Of a DNA stretch of 64,000 bases, positions 18,235-26,481 are shown piece by piece. Source of the DNA: CAVTJL01 sp963828215. Lineage in GTDB: Bacteria; Pseudomonadota; Alphaproteobacteria; Geminicoccales; Geminicoccaceae. Both the position numbers and the translations under genes were made by a program. Under the pieces are notes generated by a model. That model did no database searches. It was not told the origin of the DNA and saw only the letters and a list, made by a program, of their open reading frames with translations. Position 1 is the stretch's first letter. Every line of letters begins with the position of its first letter. The stretch covers positions 1-64,000 of the forward strand of contig CAWHFO010000047.1 of assembly GCA_963828215.1 (NCBI GenBank). Reading direction: 5' to 3'.

Positions 18235-18562
18235 CCGCTTTTCGGTCGTCGCGGTGCCCTTTCCCTATGTCGAGCGCGAGGCGCGCAGGCGGCGCCCGGC
18301 GGTGGTCGTGTCCGGCCCGGAGCTCGCCCGGCGGCACGGGCTCGCCTGGGTCTTGATGATCACGAGCGCCGACAACCCGCCATGGCCAGAGGATATCAGG
18401 ATCGGGGACCTCGCCAGGGCCGGCCTCGGCAAGCCCTCGGTGGTGCGTCCGGTCAAGATCGCGACGGTCGAGGCGGCACGCTGCACGGCGCTGGGCCGGC
18501 TGGCCGAGGTCGAGGCGGTCGAGGCGGCCTTGAGCCGCATCGAAGGCCGAGCCATGCGCTGA
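18221..18562 (+). CDS. PemK/MazF-like toxin
   Basis: The 113-residue protein has the start expected of PemK-like endoribonucleases (FSVVAVPFPYVEREARRRRP, then PAVVVSG) and the later KPSVVRPVKIATVE strand. The family cleaves RNA and inhibits growth when free of antitoxin. The start ATG 18221 lies inside the antitoxin gene. Assignment rests on the fold pattern and the AbrB-type partner; activity is inferred. Confidence 0.8.
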   Translation: MAIFDRFSVVAVPFPYVEREARRRRPAVVVSGPELARRHGLAWVLMITSADNPPWPEDIRIGDLARAGLGKPSVVRPVKIATVEAARCTALGRLAEVEAVEAALSRIEGRAMR

Positions 18563-18740
18563 CCTCTCACGGACTGCGGCGATATCGGTCCTTGAGGGCC
18601 CGCCGGTGGCCGCGTCCGCGGCCTTGTCGTCCTTGACAGCACTCGGTAGACGGTTGTGCCTGCGATCGGCGCTGCCGGCCGCGTCTGCGCCTCGTCGGGC
18701 CGCAGGCTCGCATTCCGCGGCGCGGCCCCGGGGAGGCTCC

Positions 18741-20051
18741 ATGACCGTTGTCCGGAAGCTGCTGTTGCCGGCTCTGGCGGCCACCTTCTTCCTCGCGGGC
18801 TGCGAGAGCTTCGGGCGGGGTGCCGCCGAGGCCGTGCTGCAGGCCTCGAACAAGCCCGGGGAGGACACGCGGCTGTGCGACGTCGAGGGCCGGCCGTTCG
18901 GCGGCATCGAGCCCTACCTCGCCAAGCAGAAGTCCCTGCCGCCGTTCGGCGAGGGCGTGGGCCAGCGTCCCGAGGTCAAGGTTCTCTACGTCCACGGGAT
19001 CGGCACCCACGAGCCCGGGCACGGCACCGCGCTGATGACCAATCTCGCCAACGCGCTGTCCTTGAACGTGCGGTCGCCGCGACCCAAGCGGATCGTGCTG
19101 GCGGCGCCCCAGTTCCCCAACAAAACCCTGGGCGAGCTGCGCATCACCCGGCTGACGGACGAGCATCGGCAGCAGGACATGCTGTTCTTCGAGCTCACCT
19201 GGTCGTCGATCACCCAGCCGGACAAGGACATCCTCGCCTTCGACAAGGACCCGATCTACGAGCTGCGGCGCGCGACACTGAACCAGTCGATGCGGAGCTT
19301 CATCAACGACATCGCGCCCGACCCGCTCGCCTACAACGGGGACAAGCGCGAGCAGATCCTGTCGTCCATCGGCCAGAGCCTGTGCTGGGTCCTGTCGGCG
19401 AGCTGGAGCGATCTGCCCGAGGAGATGACCGGCCGGAGCTGCCAGCCCGACATGCCGGGCTTCGGCAGCCGCGCCGGCATCGACGATTTCGTGCTGATCA
19501 CCCACAGCCTGGGCAGCAGGGCCACGATCGACGCCCTCGAGCGCCTGGCGAACCTGAACCTGCCCCACGATCCCCGCACGAACGCCCTCGCCGCCAACTT
19601 CCGGCAGCGCGACGTCGAGATCTTCATGATGTCCAATCAGCTGCCGCTGCTCGAGTCGGGCCGCGAGCCGCAGACGGTGACGGGGGAGGACAAGCAATAT
19701 TGCCCCGCCGGCGCGCCCAAGGCCGATCAGCGCTTCTTCGCCCAGACCGAGCTAATCGCCTTCAGCGACCCGAACGACGTGATGAGCTACCCGATCCCCG
19801 ATCTCTTCGCCGAGCGCTACATCGATTCGCGGCTCTGCCCGCTGGTCACGAACGTGACGATCAACGTGGCCCCGGTGAGCTCGCTCCTGGGGCTCGGCAC
19901 CGCGGCGAACCCGCTGACCGCGCATGTCGGCTACGACGCCGACGAGCGGGTCGGGGCCCTGATCGCGCACGGCGCCGGCACGCCCGACGTGGCGCCGATC
20001 GTCACCAAGCGCTGCAGCTGGCGCGAGACCGACGAGAGCCTCATGCACTAG
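18741..20051 (+). CDS. Lipoprotein with alpha/beta-hydrolase domain
   Basis: The N terminus is a lipoprotein signal (LLLPALAATFFLAGC, lipobox LAGC). The body has VLYVHGIGTHEPGHGTAL, an oxyanion-type HG motif, and ITHSLGSRATIDAL, the nucleophile-elbow equivalent, so a serine-hydrolase fold is likely. It is about 436 residues long and intact. The start ATG 18741 has GGGGAGG upstream; the frame is open further upstream without a better start. The substrate is unknown. Confidence 0.75.
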   Translation: MTVVRKLLLPALAATFFLAGCESFGRGAAEAVLQASNKPGEDTRLCDVEGRPFGGIEPYLAKQKSLPPFGEGVGQRPEVKVLYVHGIGTHEPGHGTALMTNLANALSLNVRSPRPKRIVLAAPQFPNKTLGELRITRLTDEHRQQDMLFFELTWSSITQPDKDILAFDKDPIYELRRATLNQSMRSFINDIAPDPLAYNGDKREQILSSIGQSLCWVLSASWSDLPEEMTGRSCQPDMPGFGSRAGIDDFVLITHSLGSRATIDALERLANLNLPHDPRTNALAANFRQRDVEIFMMSNQLPLLESGREPQTVTGEDKQYCPAGAPKADQRFFAQTELIAFSDPNDVMSYPIPDLFAERYIDSRLCPLVTNVTINVAPVSSLLGLGTAANPLTAHVGYDADERVGALIAHGAGTPDVAPIVTKRCSWRETDESLMH

Positions 20052-21323
20052 CGGGAGCGGCGCCGGCTCGGCCCCCCAACTCGGCCAGCCTCCGCTCCAG
20101 GAAGCGGCGCTCGGGGTCCTGGCGGGCGAGGGCGAGGGCGCGCTCGTAGGAGGCCCGGGCCTCGGCCGTGCGGCCGAGGCGGCGGCAGAGGTCGGCGCGG
20201 GCCGAGTGGGCGAGGTGGTAGGTCTCGAGGTCGCCCCTGGCCAGGATCGCGTCGACGAGGAGAAGGCCGGCCTCGGGGCCGTCGCGCATGGCGACGGCGG
20301 CGGCGCGGTTCAGCTCGATCACGGGCGAGGGCTCGAGGCGGGCCAGCACGTCGTAGAGCCCGACGATCCGGGCCCAGTCGGTCCGGGCGGCATCGGGCGC
20401 CTCGGCGTGGACGGCCGCGATCGCGGCCTGGAGGGTGTAGGCGCCGAAGCGGCGCGAGGCCAGAGGCCCGCTCGATCAGGGCGACGCCCTCGGCGATCTG
20501 CTCGACGGTCCCAGAGCGCGCGGTCCTGGTCGGCGAGGAGGACGAGCTCGCCCGCGGGCGAGCTGCGGGCGGTGCGGCGGGATTCGTGGAGCAGCATGAG
20601 CGCCAGGAGCCCAAAAGCCTCGGGCTCGGGCAGGAGGTCGACCAGGAGCCGGCCGAGGCGGATGGCCTCGCCGGAGAGATCGTGGCGCGTGACCGAGGCG
20701 CCCGAGGAGGCGGAGTAGCCCTCGTTGAAGACGAGGTAGACGACCTGGAGCACGCTGTCGAGGCGGTCCGGCAGCTCGGCCGGCTCGGGCACCTGGTAGG
20801 GGATGTGCGCGTCCCGGATTTTTGTCTTTGCGCGGACGATGCGCTGGGCCACCGTCGGCGCGGCGGTGAGGAAGGCGCGGGCGATCTCCTCGGTGGTGAG
20901 GCCGCAGACCTCGCGCAGCGTCAGCGCCACCCGGGCGTCGGGCGACAGAGCCGGATGGCAGCAGGTGAAGACGAGGCGCAGGCGATCGTCCGGGATGCTC
21001 TCGTCGTCCTGGTCGAAAGGGTCGACCGTCTCGGTGTCGAGCTGCACGGCGAGCTCCAGGAGCGTGGCGTCGAAGCGGGCGCGGCGGCGGAGCCCGTCGA
21101 TGGCCCGGAAGCGGCCGGCCGAGACCAGCCACGCCCGGGGGTTGGCGGGCACGCCGTCCCGCGGCCATTGCCGGGCCGCCGCCGCGAAGGCGTCGTGCAG
21201 CGCCTCCTCGGCGCGGTCGAAATCACGGAGAAGGCGGATCAGGGTGGCGAGGACGCGGCGCGACTCGGCCCGGTAGACCGCCTCCACCACCTCCTGCACG
21301 TCTCCGGCCGCGCCCTCGCTCAC
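20041..21323 (-). CDS. ECF42-type RNA polymerase sigma factor (two frameshifts)
   Basis: The sigma-2 region (ATLIRLLRDFDRAEEALHDA), sigma-4 region (VALTLREVCGLTTEEIARAF) and a long C-terminal TPR-like extension (VLARLEPSPVIELNRAAAVA to ERRFLERRLAEL) define an ECF sigma factor of the ECF42 type. It starts at GTG 21323. Extra bases near 20512 and 20462 break the link between ELVLLADQDRALWD and the TPR part. ECF42 factors are typically encoded beside DGPF/YCII proteins, as here, and the gene sits 15 bp behind one. The frameshifts may be assembly errors. Confidence 0.8.
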
Positions 21324-21338
21324 CCTGCCGACCCCCGG

Positions 21339-21698
21339 CTATGATGGCGGCGTCAGATGCCTGACGGGCCGCACCACGATGCTGCCATAGCGCGCCGGCG
21401 GGATTTTCGCCGCCACCTGCATCGCCTCGTTCAGGTCCCGGGCCTCGATGAGCACGAAACCGCCGAGCTGCTCCTTGGTCTCGGCGAAGGGCCCGTCGGT
21501 GACGGACAGCCGGCCGTTGCGCACCCGGAGCGTGGTCGAGGCGGCGGCGCTCTCGAGCGCGTCCGCCGACACGAGATGGCCGCTCGCCTCCAGCTCCTCG
21601 TCATAGGCGATGGACTGGGTCACGAGGGCGTCGAGCTCGGCTTTCGGCAGCGCGCTCAGCTTTTCTTCCTCGAGATAGACGAGACACAGATACCGCAT
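21339..21698 (-). CDS. YCII-related DGPF-domain protein 1
   Basis: This 119-residue protein has the hallmark DGPFAETKEQLGGFVLIEAR and the start MRYLCLVYLEEEKLSALPK. DGPF/YCII proteins are small ferredoxin-like folds of unclear function that accompany ECF41/ECF42-type sigma factors. It is followed by the sigma gene after 15 bp, probably as an operon. A matching ECF-type promoter lies at 21744-21770. Confidence 0.9.
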   Translation of the reverse strand: MRYLCLVYLEEEKLSALPKAELDALVTQSIAYDEELEASGHLVSADALESAAASTTLRVRNGRLSVTDGPFAETKEQLGGFVLIEARDLNEAMQVAAKIPPARYGSIVVRPVRHLTPPS

Positions 21699-21743
21699 GG
21701 CTTCCTCCGCATGGTGGCCGGACGGCCGGGTGGACATGGGATG

Positions 21744-21770
21744 GTCGTTCGGCCGAGGCCGGAATCGACA
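21744..21770 (-). promoter_or_regulatory. ECF42-type promoter upstream of DGPF protein 1
   Basis: On the minus strand TGTCGA (21770-21765) is followed by exactly 17 nt and then CGAC (21747-21744). The same TGTCGA/N17/CGAC layout occurs upstream of the second DGPF gene and of the cyclase. ECF42 promoters are described as TGTCGA plus CGA/TC. Confidence 0.7.
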
Positions 21771-21793
21771 GCAGGCCCGTCGATTGCGGAGGC

Positions 21794-22171
21794 TCAGGAG
21801 CGCCATGCCCGGGGCTCGTGCCCGCGCAGGTCCCAGACCGGCCGCACCTCGATGCTGCCGACGCGGGCGGAGGGGATCCTGGCGGCGGCCTGGACGGCCT
21901 CGTCCATGTCCCCGGCCTCGATGAGGTAGATGCCGCCCAGCTGCTCCTTGGTCTCGGCGAAGGGCCCGTCGGTCGCCGACAGCCGGCCGCCCCGGACCCG
22001 GACGGTCCTGGCGGTATGCGGGGGCTGGAGGGCCTCGGAGAGGAGGGAGTGCCCGCTCCTTCTCAGCTCCTCGTCGACGGTGATGTGGGCGTGGGCGAAG
22101 GCCTCGAACTCGCCCTCGGGCATGGCGCCCAGCGCCTCCTCGTCATTGTACACCAGGCAGAGAAACTTCAT
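21794..22171 (-). CDS. YCII-related DGPF-domain protein 2
   Basis: The paralogue has the same DGPFAETKEQLGGIYLIEAG core and start MKFLCLVYNDEEALGAMPEG, 125 residues. The start at 22171 has GAGGAGG upstream. It lies just upstream of the first DGPF gene on the same strand, and its own promoter-like site is at 22207-22233. Confidence 0.9.
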   Translation of the reverse strand: MKFLCLVYNDEEALGAMPEGEFEAFAHAHITVDEELRRSGHSLLSEALQPPHTARTVRVRGGRLSATDGPFAETKEQLGGIYLIEAGDMDEAVQAAARIPSARVGSIEVRPVWDLRGHEPRAWRS

Positions 22172-22206
22172 CGCGTCCTCCTCGTGGGCCGGCCGGCCCT
22201 TCCCTG

Positions 22207-22233
22207 GTCGAGCGGGCCGGCCCCGAATCGACC
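22207..22233 (-). promoter_or_regulatory. ECF42-type promoter upstream of DGPF protein 2
   Basis: On the minus strand GGTCGA (22233-22228) precedes a 17-nt spacer and CGAC (22210-22207). One base differs from the TGTCGA seen at the sites upstream of DGPF protein 1 and the cyclase. Confidence 0.6.
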
Positions 22234-22304
22234 ACGGCCCCGCCCCGCACGAAAGAGCCTCGCTCACCGACCCGGGACGAGGCGCCCGAATTTTTCATCC
22301 CGTC

Positions 22305-22331
22305 TGTCGATCCGGCCCTCCGCCTTGCGAC
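22305..22331 (+). promoter_or_regulatory. ECF42-type promoter upstream of the cyclase
   Basis: TGTCGA (22305-22310), 17 nt, CGAC (22328-22331), about 22 bases before the cyclase start. It is on the opposite strand to the two DGPF sites, so it would place the cyclase gene in the sigma factor's regulon. Confidence 0.65.
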
Positions 22332-22353
22332 AAGGCAGCGAAAGGAGATCGTG

Positions 22354-23043
22354 ATGGCCCCCGAACTCACCAGCAGCGCCGCCGCCATGGACCAGCAGGG
22401 CCTGGCCCAATTCATGGCCGCCGACATCGCCCCGCTGCGCTGGGAGGCTCTGGAGGCCCACGAGCAGTTCGCCGTGCGCCGGCTGATCTTTCCGACCGGC
22501 TCCGCTCGGGCCGACCCGCCCACGGCGCAGGCCGAGGTGGCGCTGGCGTTCCGGGCCATTCTCTTCACCGACATGGTGGGCTCGACGGAGATGACGGCGC
22601 GCCTCGGCGACGCCAGGGCGGTCAAGGTGCTGCGCGCCCACGATGCGCTGATCCGCCGGGCGCTCGAGGCCTGGGGCGGACGCGAGGTCAAGCACACGGG
22701 CGACGGATTCATGGCGTCGTTCTCCTCCGTGGTGCCGGCGCTGGCCTGCGCCGCCGCCATCCAGCGAGGGCTCGCCCTGCACAACCGGCGCGCGGTGGAG
22801 CCGATCCATGTCCGCGTCGGCCTGCACGCCGGCGAGGCGGTCGAGGACGGTCAGGATCTCTTCGGCAGCGCCGTGCAGCTCGCCGCCCGCCTGTGCGCCG
22901 ACGCGGACCCCGACCACATCCTCGTCTCGGACGCCGTTCGCCAGGCCTGCCGGACGGCCGCCTTCACCGATGCCGGGCGCCGCACCTTCAAGGGCTTCGC
23001 CCGGCCCGTGCAGGCTTTTGCGCACGAGTGGGGCCCAGCGTGA
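22354..23043 (+). CDS. Class III adenylate/guanylate cyclase
   Basis: About 55 N-terminal residues of no known domain precede a cyclase homology domain: ILFTDMVGSTEMTARLGD with the first metal-binding Asp, KHTGDGFMASF with the second, and VRVGLHAGEAVEDGQDLFGS. It probably makes cAMP or cGMP as a soluble enzyme. The start ATG 22354 follows AAAGGAG; GTG 22351 is equally placed. Its position behind an ECF42-type promoter links it to the neighbouring sigma factor. Confidence 0.85.
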   Translation: MAPELTSSAAAMDQQGLAQFMAADIAPLRWEALEAHEQFAVRRLIFPTGSARADPPTAQAEVALAFRAILFTDMVGSTEMTARLGDARAVKVLRAHDALIRRALEAWGGREVKHTGDGFMASFSSVVPALACAAAIQRGLALHNRRAVEPIHVRVGLHAGEAVEDGQDLFGSAVQLAARLCADADPDHILVSDAVRQACRTAAFTDAGRRTFKGFARPVQAFAHEWGPA

Positions 23044-23053
23044 TCGACCGGGG

Positions 23054-23080
23054 CGTCGATACGGCGCCCCCAACGTTGAC
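23054..23080 (+). promoter_or_regulatory. Weaker ECF42-like promoter upstream of the DUF899 gene
   Basis: CGTCGA (23054-23059), 17 nt, TGAC (23077-23080). Each box has one mismatch to the other three sites but the spacing is identical, and it lies 52 bases upstream of the DUF899 start. Confidence 0.4.
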
Positions 23081-23131
23081 GAGACGCCCGTCGGGACGTT
23101 CCCGACCGGCCGGACCAGAGGAGAGGAAAGG

Positions 23132-23884
23132 ATGAAAGAGCCGAGGATCGTGTCGCGCGAGGCGTGGGTCGCGGCCCGCAAGGCGCTTCTCGTGAAGGAG
23201 AAGGAGCTCACCCGGTCGCGGGACCGGCTGAGCGCCGAGCGGCGCGAGCTGCCCTGGGTCGCGGTCGAGAAGGACTATGTCTTCGACGGGCCGGCTGGCA
23301 AGGAGACGCTGGCCGATCTCTTCGGCGGCCGCAGCCAGCTCCTGGTCTATCACTTCATGTTCGGCCCGGGCTGGGCCGAGGGCTGCCCGAGCTGCTCGAT
23401 CCTGGCCGATCACATCGACGGCAGCACTGTCCATCTGGCGGCCCGCGACGTCACCCTGCTGGCCGTGTCCAGGGCACCCCTGGCCGAGATCGAACCCTTC
23501 AGGCGGCGGATGGGCTGGCGGTTCAAGTGGGTCTCCTCCTACGGCAGCGACTTCAACTACGACTTCCACGTCTCGTTCACGCCGGACGAGATGACCAGCG
23601 GCAAGGTCCACTACAATTACCAGGAGGGCCCATTCCCGAGCGAGGAGGCGCCGGGCGCCAGCGCCTTCTGCAAGGGCGCGGACGGCAACCTCTTCCACAC
23701 CTACTCCACCTATGCCCGCGGCCTGGAGCCCCTGATGGGCGTCTACAATTACCTCGACATTGCGCCCAAGGGCCGCGATGAGGCCGACCTGCCCTGGACG
23801 ATGGCCTGGGTCCGCCACCACGACCGCTACGAGCCGGGCCACGAGACGGCCGAGGCCTGCCACGGTGCCGCGAGCGCGGCCTGA
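23132..23884 (+). CDS. DUF899 thioredoxin-like protein
   Basis: The 250-residue protein has the DUF899 signatures: LLVYHFMFGPGWAEGCPSCS, then WVSSYGSDFNYDFHVSF and VYNYLDIAPKGRDE. The GCPSC pair occupies the place of a thioredoxin-like active site. DUF899 proteins often accompany ECF sigma/DGPF clusters. The start has the site GAGAGGAAAGG. The GFA gene follows after 19 bp. Confidence 0.9.
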   Translation: MKEPRIVSREAWVAARKALLVKEKELTRSRDRLSAERRELPWVAVEKDYVFDGPAGKETLADLFGGRSQLLVYHFMFGPGWAEGCPSCSILADHIDGSTVHLAARDVTLLAVSRAPLAEIEPFRRRMGWRFKWVSSYGSDFNYDFHVSFTPDEMTSGKVHYNYQEGPFPSEEAPGASAFCKGADGNLFHTYSTYARGLEPLMGVYNYLDIAPKGRDEADLPWTMAWVRHHDRYEPGHETAEACHGAASAA

Positions 23885-23903
23885 GAAGAGAAGGGAAAAA
23901 GAG

Positions 23904-24254
23904 ATGACCATCCGCGGAAGCTGTCATTGCGGCAGGATCGCCTACAGCGCCGAGGCGGAGCCGCCGAGCGAGGCGATCGAGTGCAACTGCTCGATCTGTC
24001 GGCGAAAAGGCTCCGTGCTCGCCTTCGTGTCACCGGGCGACTTTCATCTCCTGACGCCGCGTGACGACATCGCCGTCTATACGTTCCGCAGCCACGCCAT
24101 CCGCCACCAGTTCTGCAAGACGTGCGGCTGCGCGCCCTTCGCGGAGGGCACCGGCCCCGACGGCCGGGGGATGGTCGCGATCAACCTGCGCTGCGTCGAG
24201 GACCTCGACCTCGGGACGGTCAAGGTGGCCCCGTTCGACGGGGCGAGTCTGTAG
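23904..24254 (+). CDS. GFA/CENP-V family zinc-binding protein
   Basis: This 116-residue protein carries the zinc-binding Cys pattern of the Mss4-like GFA family: GSCHCGRIAYSAEAE, CNCSICRRKG and FCKTCGCAPF. The family was named for glutathione-dependent formaldehyde activation but most members have unproven functions. It is likely co-transcribed with the DUF899 gene. Confidence 0.85.
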   Translation: MTIRGSCHCGRIAYSAEAEPPSEAIECNCSICRRKGSVLAFVSPGDFHLLTPRDDIAVYTFRSHAIRHQFCKTCGCAPFAEGTGPDGRGMVAINLRCVEDLDLGTVKVAPFDGASL

Positions 24255-24557
24255 GTCGGCGTCGCAGACCAAACTGTCGCCGGTCGCCTGCGCCCGCCTC
24301 CCACAATGGGGAGCGATGCGCAGGCGACGTGCCGCTCTGCGCGGCGGACTGGACCTCCGCCTCGACCCACTGTCGGTCCGACGTTCCCGCCACGATCGAT
24401 CCTGGTCGGGCCGGAGCCCACAGTCGCCGTCGGCCGTTCGTCTGGACCGCGGGCCGCGATGGTGTCATCGAGGGGCCCGCCGGGTGCACCGGGGCTTGCC
24501 CCGGATCGGTAGCTCGCGCGCAGGTCCCGACCACGAGCAGAGCTGCACCCATCCTCC
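24255..24557. other. Region without a supported gene
   Basis: I see no convincing coding frame, repeat or strong promoter between the GFA gene and the EamA transporter. The frames open here lack family resemblance and a ribosome site. Confidence 0.4.
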
Positions 24558-25427
24558 ATGATCTCCGCATCCCGTAGCCCGACGAAGGCCGTATCGGCAA
24601 TCCTGCTGGTCGTCGGCGGCGTGAGCCTGTTCGGCGTCATGGACGGTCTCGCCAAGTTCCTGGCCGGCCAGCACTCGGTCGTCCAGGTCGTGTGGGCGAG
24701 ATACGCGTTCGCCCTGCCGGTCATCCTGGCGGCCGCGCGGCCGGCGGCGTGGCCGGGCCTCCTCCGCTGCGAGCGGCCGGCGCTGCAGGTGGTCCGCGCG
24801 CTGATGCCGCTCCTGGCGAGCGTCACCGTGGTTCTGGGGCTGGCCCTCATGCCGCTGGCGGACGCCACCGCGATCAGCTTCGCGTCGCCCCTGCTCGTGG
24901 TCGCCCTCTCGGTCCCGCTGCTGGGGGAGACGGTCACGATCCACAGCTGGATCGGGGTCGCCACCGGGTTCGCCGGCGTCCTGCTCATCGCCCGCCCCGG
25001 TGCCGGCACGATCGCCTGGGCCGCCCTCTTCCCCCTCGCCACCGCGTTCTTCTTCGCGCTCTACCAGGTCATGACCAGGCTGGTCAGCCGGGGGGACGAG
25101 CCGATCGTGACGCTCGCCTGGACCATCCTCGTGGGGCTGGTCCTGACGACCCCGCTCCTGCCGGCCTACTGGCAGCCGGTGAGCCCGACCGAGTGGCTGC
25201 TGCTGGCGCTGTCCGGCCTGCTCTTCGGCATGGCCCACTTCCTGCTGATCCGGGCTTTCGCGATGGCCCCGGCCGCGGTGCTGACGCCTTTCACCTATGC
25301 CCAGATCGTGACCGCGGTCGTGTTCGGCACGGCGGTGTTCGGCGACGTGCCGGACATCTGGACCACGATCGGCACGGTGCTGGTCATCCTGGCCGGCGTC
25401 TACATTCTTCGACGTCAGGAGGGATGA
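24558..25427 (+). CDS. EamA-type DMT superfamily transporter
   Basis: The 289-residue membrane protein has ten hydrophobic segments in two EamA repeats (GVSLFGVMDGLAKFLAG and VVWARYAFALPV at the start; MTRLVSRGDEPIVTLAW and FTYAQIVTAVVFGTAVFGD in the second half). Such proteins usually export metabolites or amino acids. It is intact and stands alone. Confidence 0.9.
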   Translation: MISASRSPTKAVSAILLVVGGVSLFGVMDGLAKFLAGQHSVVQVVWARYAFALPVILAAARPAAWPGLLRCERPALQVVRALMPLLASVTVVLGLALMPLADATAISFASPLLVVALSVPLLGETVTIHSWIGVATGFAGVLLIARPGAGTIAWAALFPLATAFFFALYQVMTRLVSRGDEPIVTLAWTILVGLVLTTPLLPAYWQPVSPTEWLLLALSGLLFGMAHFLLIRAFAMAPAAVLTPFTYAQIVTAVVFGTAVFGDVPDIWTTIGTVLVILAGVYILRRQEG

Positions 25428-25665
25428 GGCCACGGAGGGCATCGACCGGATCGGCGAGACGGTCGTTGCCGCGAGAGGCGGCGGGCGTCTCCGGCGCGGT
25501 GGCGGCGGCGTATCGGAGCCTCGAGAGCGTCGGCGGCGTCGGCGCGGCGCCCACCATGGTCGGCGGCGGTGCCCCGGGCGTGCCGGGCGCAGAACCGGTG
25601 CCGGCTCGGCATCGTATCGAAAGGGCAGAGCCGAAATACGCGCTGGCGTGGCGGCAGTGTGCGCC

Positions 25666-26379
25666 ATGCTGGCGATCGATCGGGCGTCCGGGGGTGGCTT
25701 GAGCGCTTTCTTCCCAAAGCTCCCTGCGTCGCCGGCCGCGACCCGGCCCGACGGCAGGGCGGCGCGCACGCAGGTCGTGGACCTGCTGCTCGCCGACGAC
25801 CACCCTCTCCTGCTGCGCGGCATGCGTCAGCTGTTCGACCAGGACGAGCGGTTTCGCGTGGTGGCGACGGCGAGCGACGGCGAGCGGCTGCTGGACGCCA
25901 TCGAGCGGTTCCGGGTCGACGTCGTGGTGATGGGCTGGCTGATGCCCTATCTCGACGGCGAGGCCGTTCTGAGGAGGCTGCAAGGGCGCCCCGGGGCGCC
26001 CCGTGTGGTCGTCTATTCGGGCTTGAAGGACCCGGGTCTGCCGCGCCGGGTCATGGCGCTCGGCGGCGCCGCCTTCTGCTCGAAGCAGCAGCCGCCGGAA
26101 GAGCTGCTGGACAGCGTCGCGGTCGTCGCTTCGGGCCGCATGATGTTTCCCTACGAGGCGACGCAGGGCCAGGACGATCCGCTCGCCGGCCTGACCGGGC
26201 GCGAGCGCGAGATCCTGACGTCCCTGGCCACCGGCCGCAGCACCGCCCAGCTCGCCCACGAGCTGGGCATCTCGTCCAACACGCTGAAATTCCATCTCAA
26301 GAACGTCTATCAGAAGCTGGGCGCCACGAGCCGCGCCCAGGCCGTGGCGCGCTATCTCTCCCATCTGCCGGCACGCTGA
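25666..26379 (+). CDS. NarL/FixJ-type regulator with atypical receiver
   Basis: After about 40 divergent residues comes a receiver domain (VDLLLADDHPLLLRGMRQLF) and a C-terminal LuxR-type HTH (LTGREREILTSLATGRSTAQ, then LKFHLKNVYQKLGATSRAQA). At the position of the phospho-acceptor Asp (usual LLDLNMPG) it reads VVMGWLMPYLDG, so Gly replaces Asp, while the acidic pair (ADD) and the later Lys (FCSKQQ) remain. Phosphorylation at the normal site is thus unlikely. It lies just upstream of the glpX-prk-cbb operon on the same strand and may regulate it. GTG 25648 is an alternative start. Confidence 0.75.
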   Translation: MLAIDRASGGGLSAFFPKLPASPAATRPDGRAARTQVVDLLLADDHPLLLRGMRQLFDQDERFRVVATASDGERLLDAIERFRVDVVVMGWLMPYLDGEAVLRRLQGRPGAPRVVVYSGLKDPGLPRRVMALGGAAFCSKQQPPEELLDSVAVVASGRMMFPYEATQGQDDPLAGLTGREREILTSLATGRSTAQLAHELGISSNTLKFHLKNVYQKLGATSRAQAVARYLSHLPAR

Positions 26380-26380
26380 G

Positions 26381-26398
26381 CCCACCCGGCCGGGTGGG
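26381..26398. repeat. Perfect 18-bp palindrome after the regulator
   Basis: CCCACCCGG is followed directly by CCGGGTGGG, one base after the regulator's stop codon and about 83 bases before glpX. With no loop it fits a dimer-binding operator better than a terminator, but both are possible. Confidence 0.5.
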
Positions 26399-26481
26399 TG
26401 CTGCGCCACCCCAAAGAGTCCCGCCGCCCCTCCGGGCGAGTGTTCTCGCGCCGACGGCCCGGCACTAGCCTCGCTCCACAC

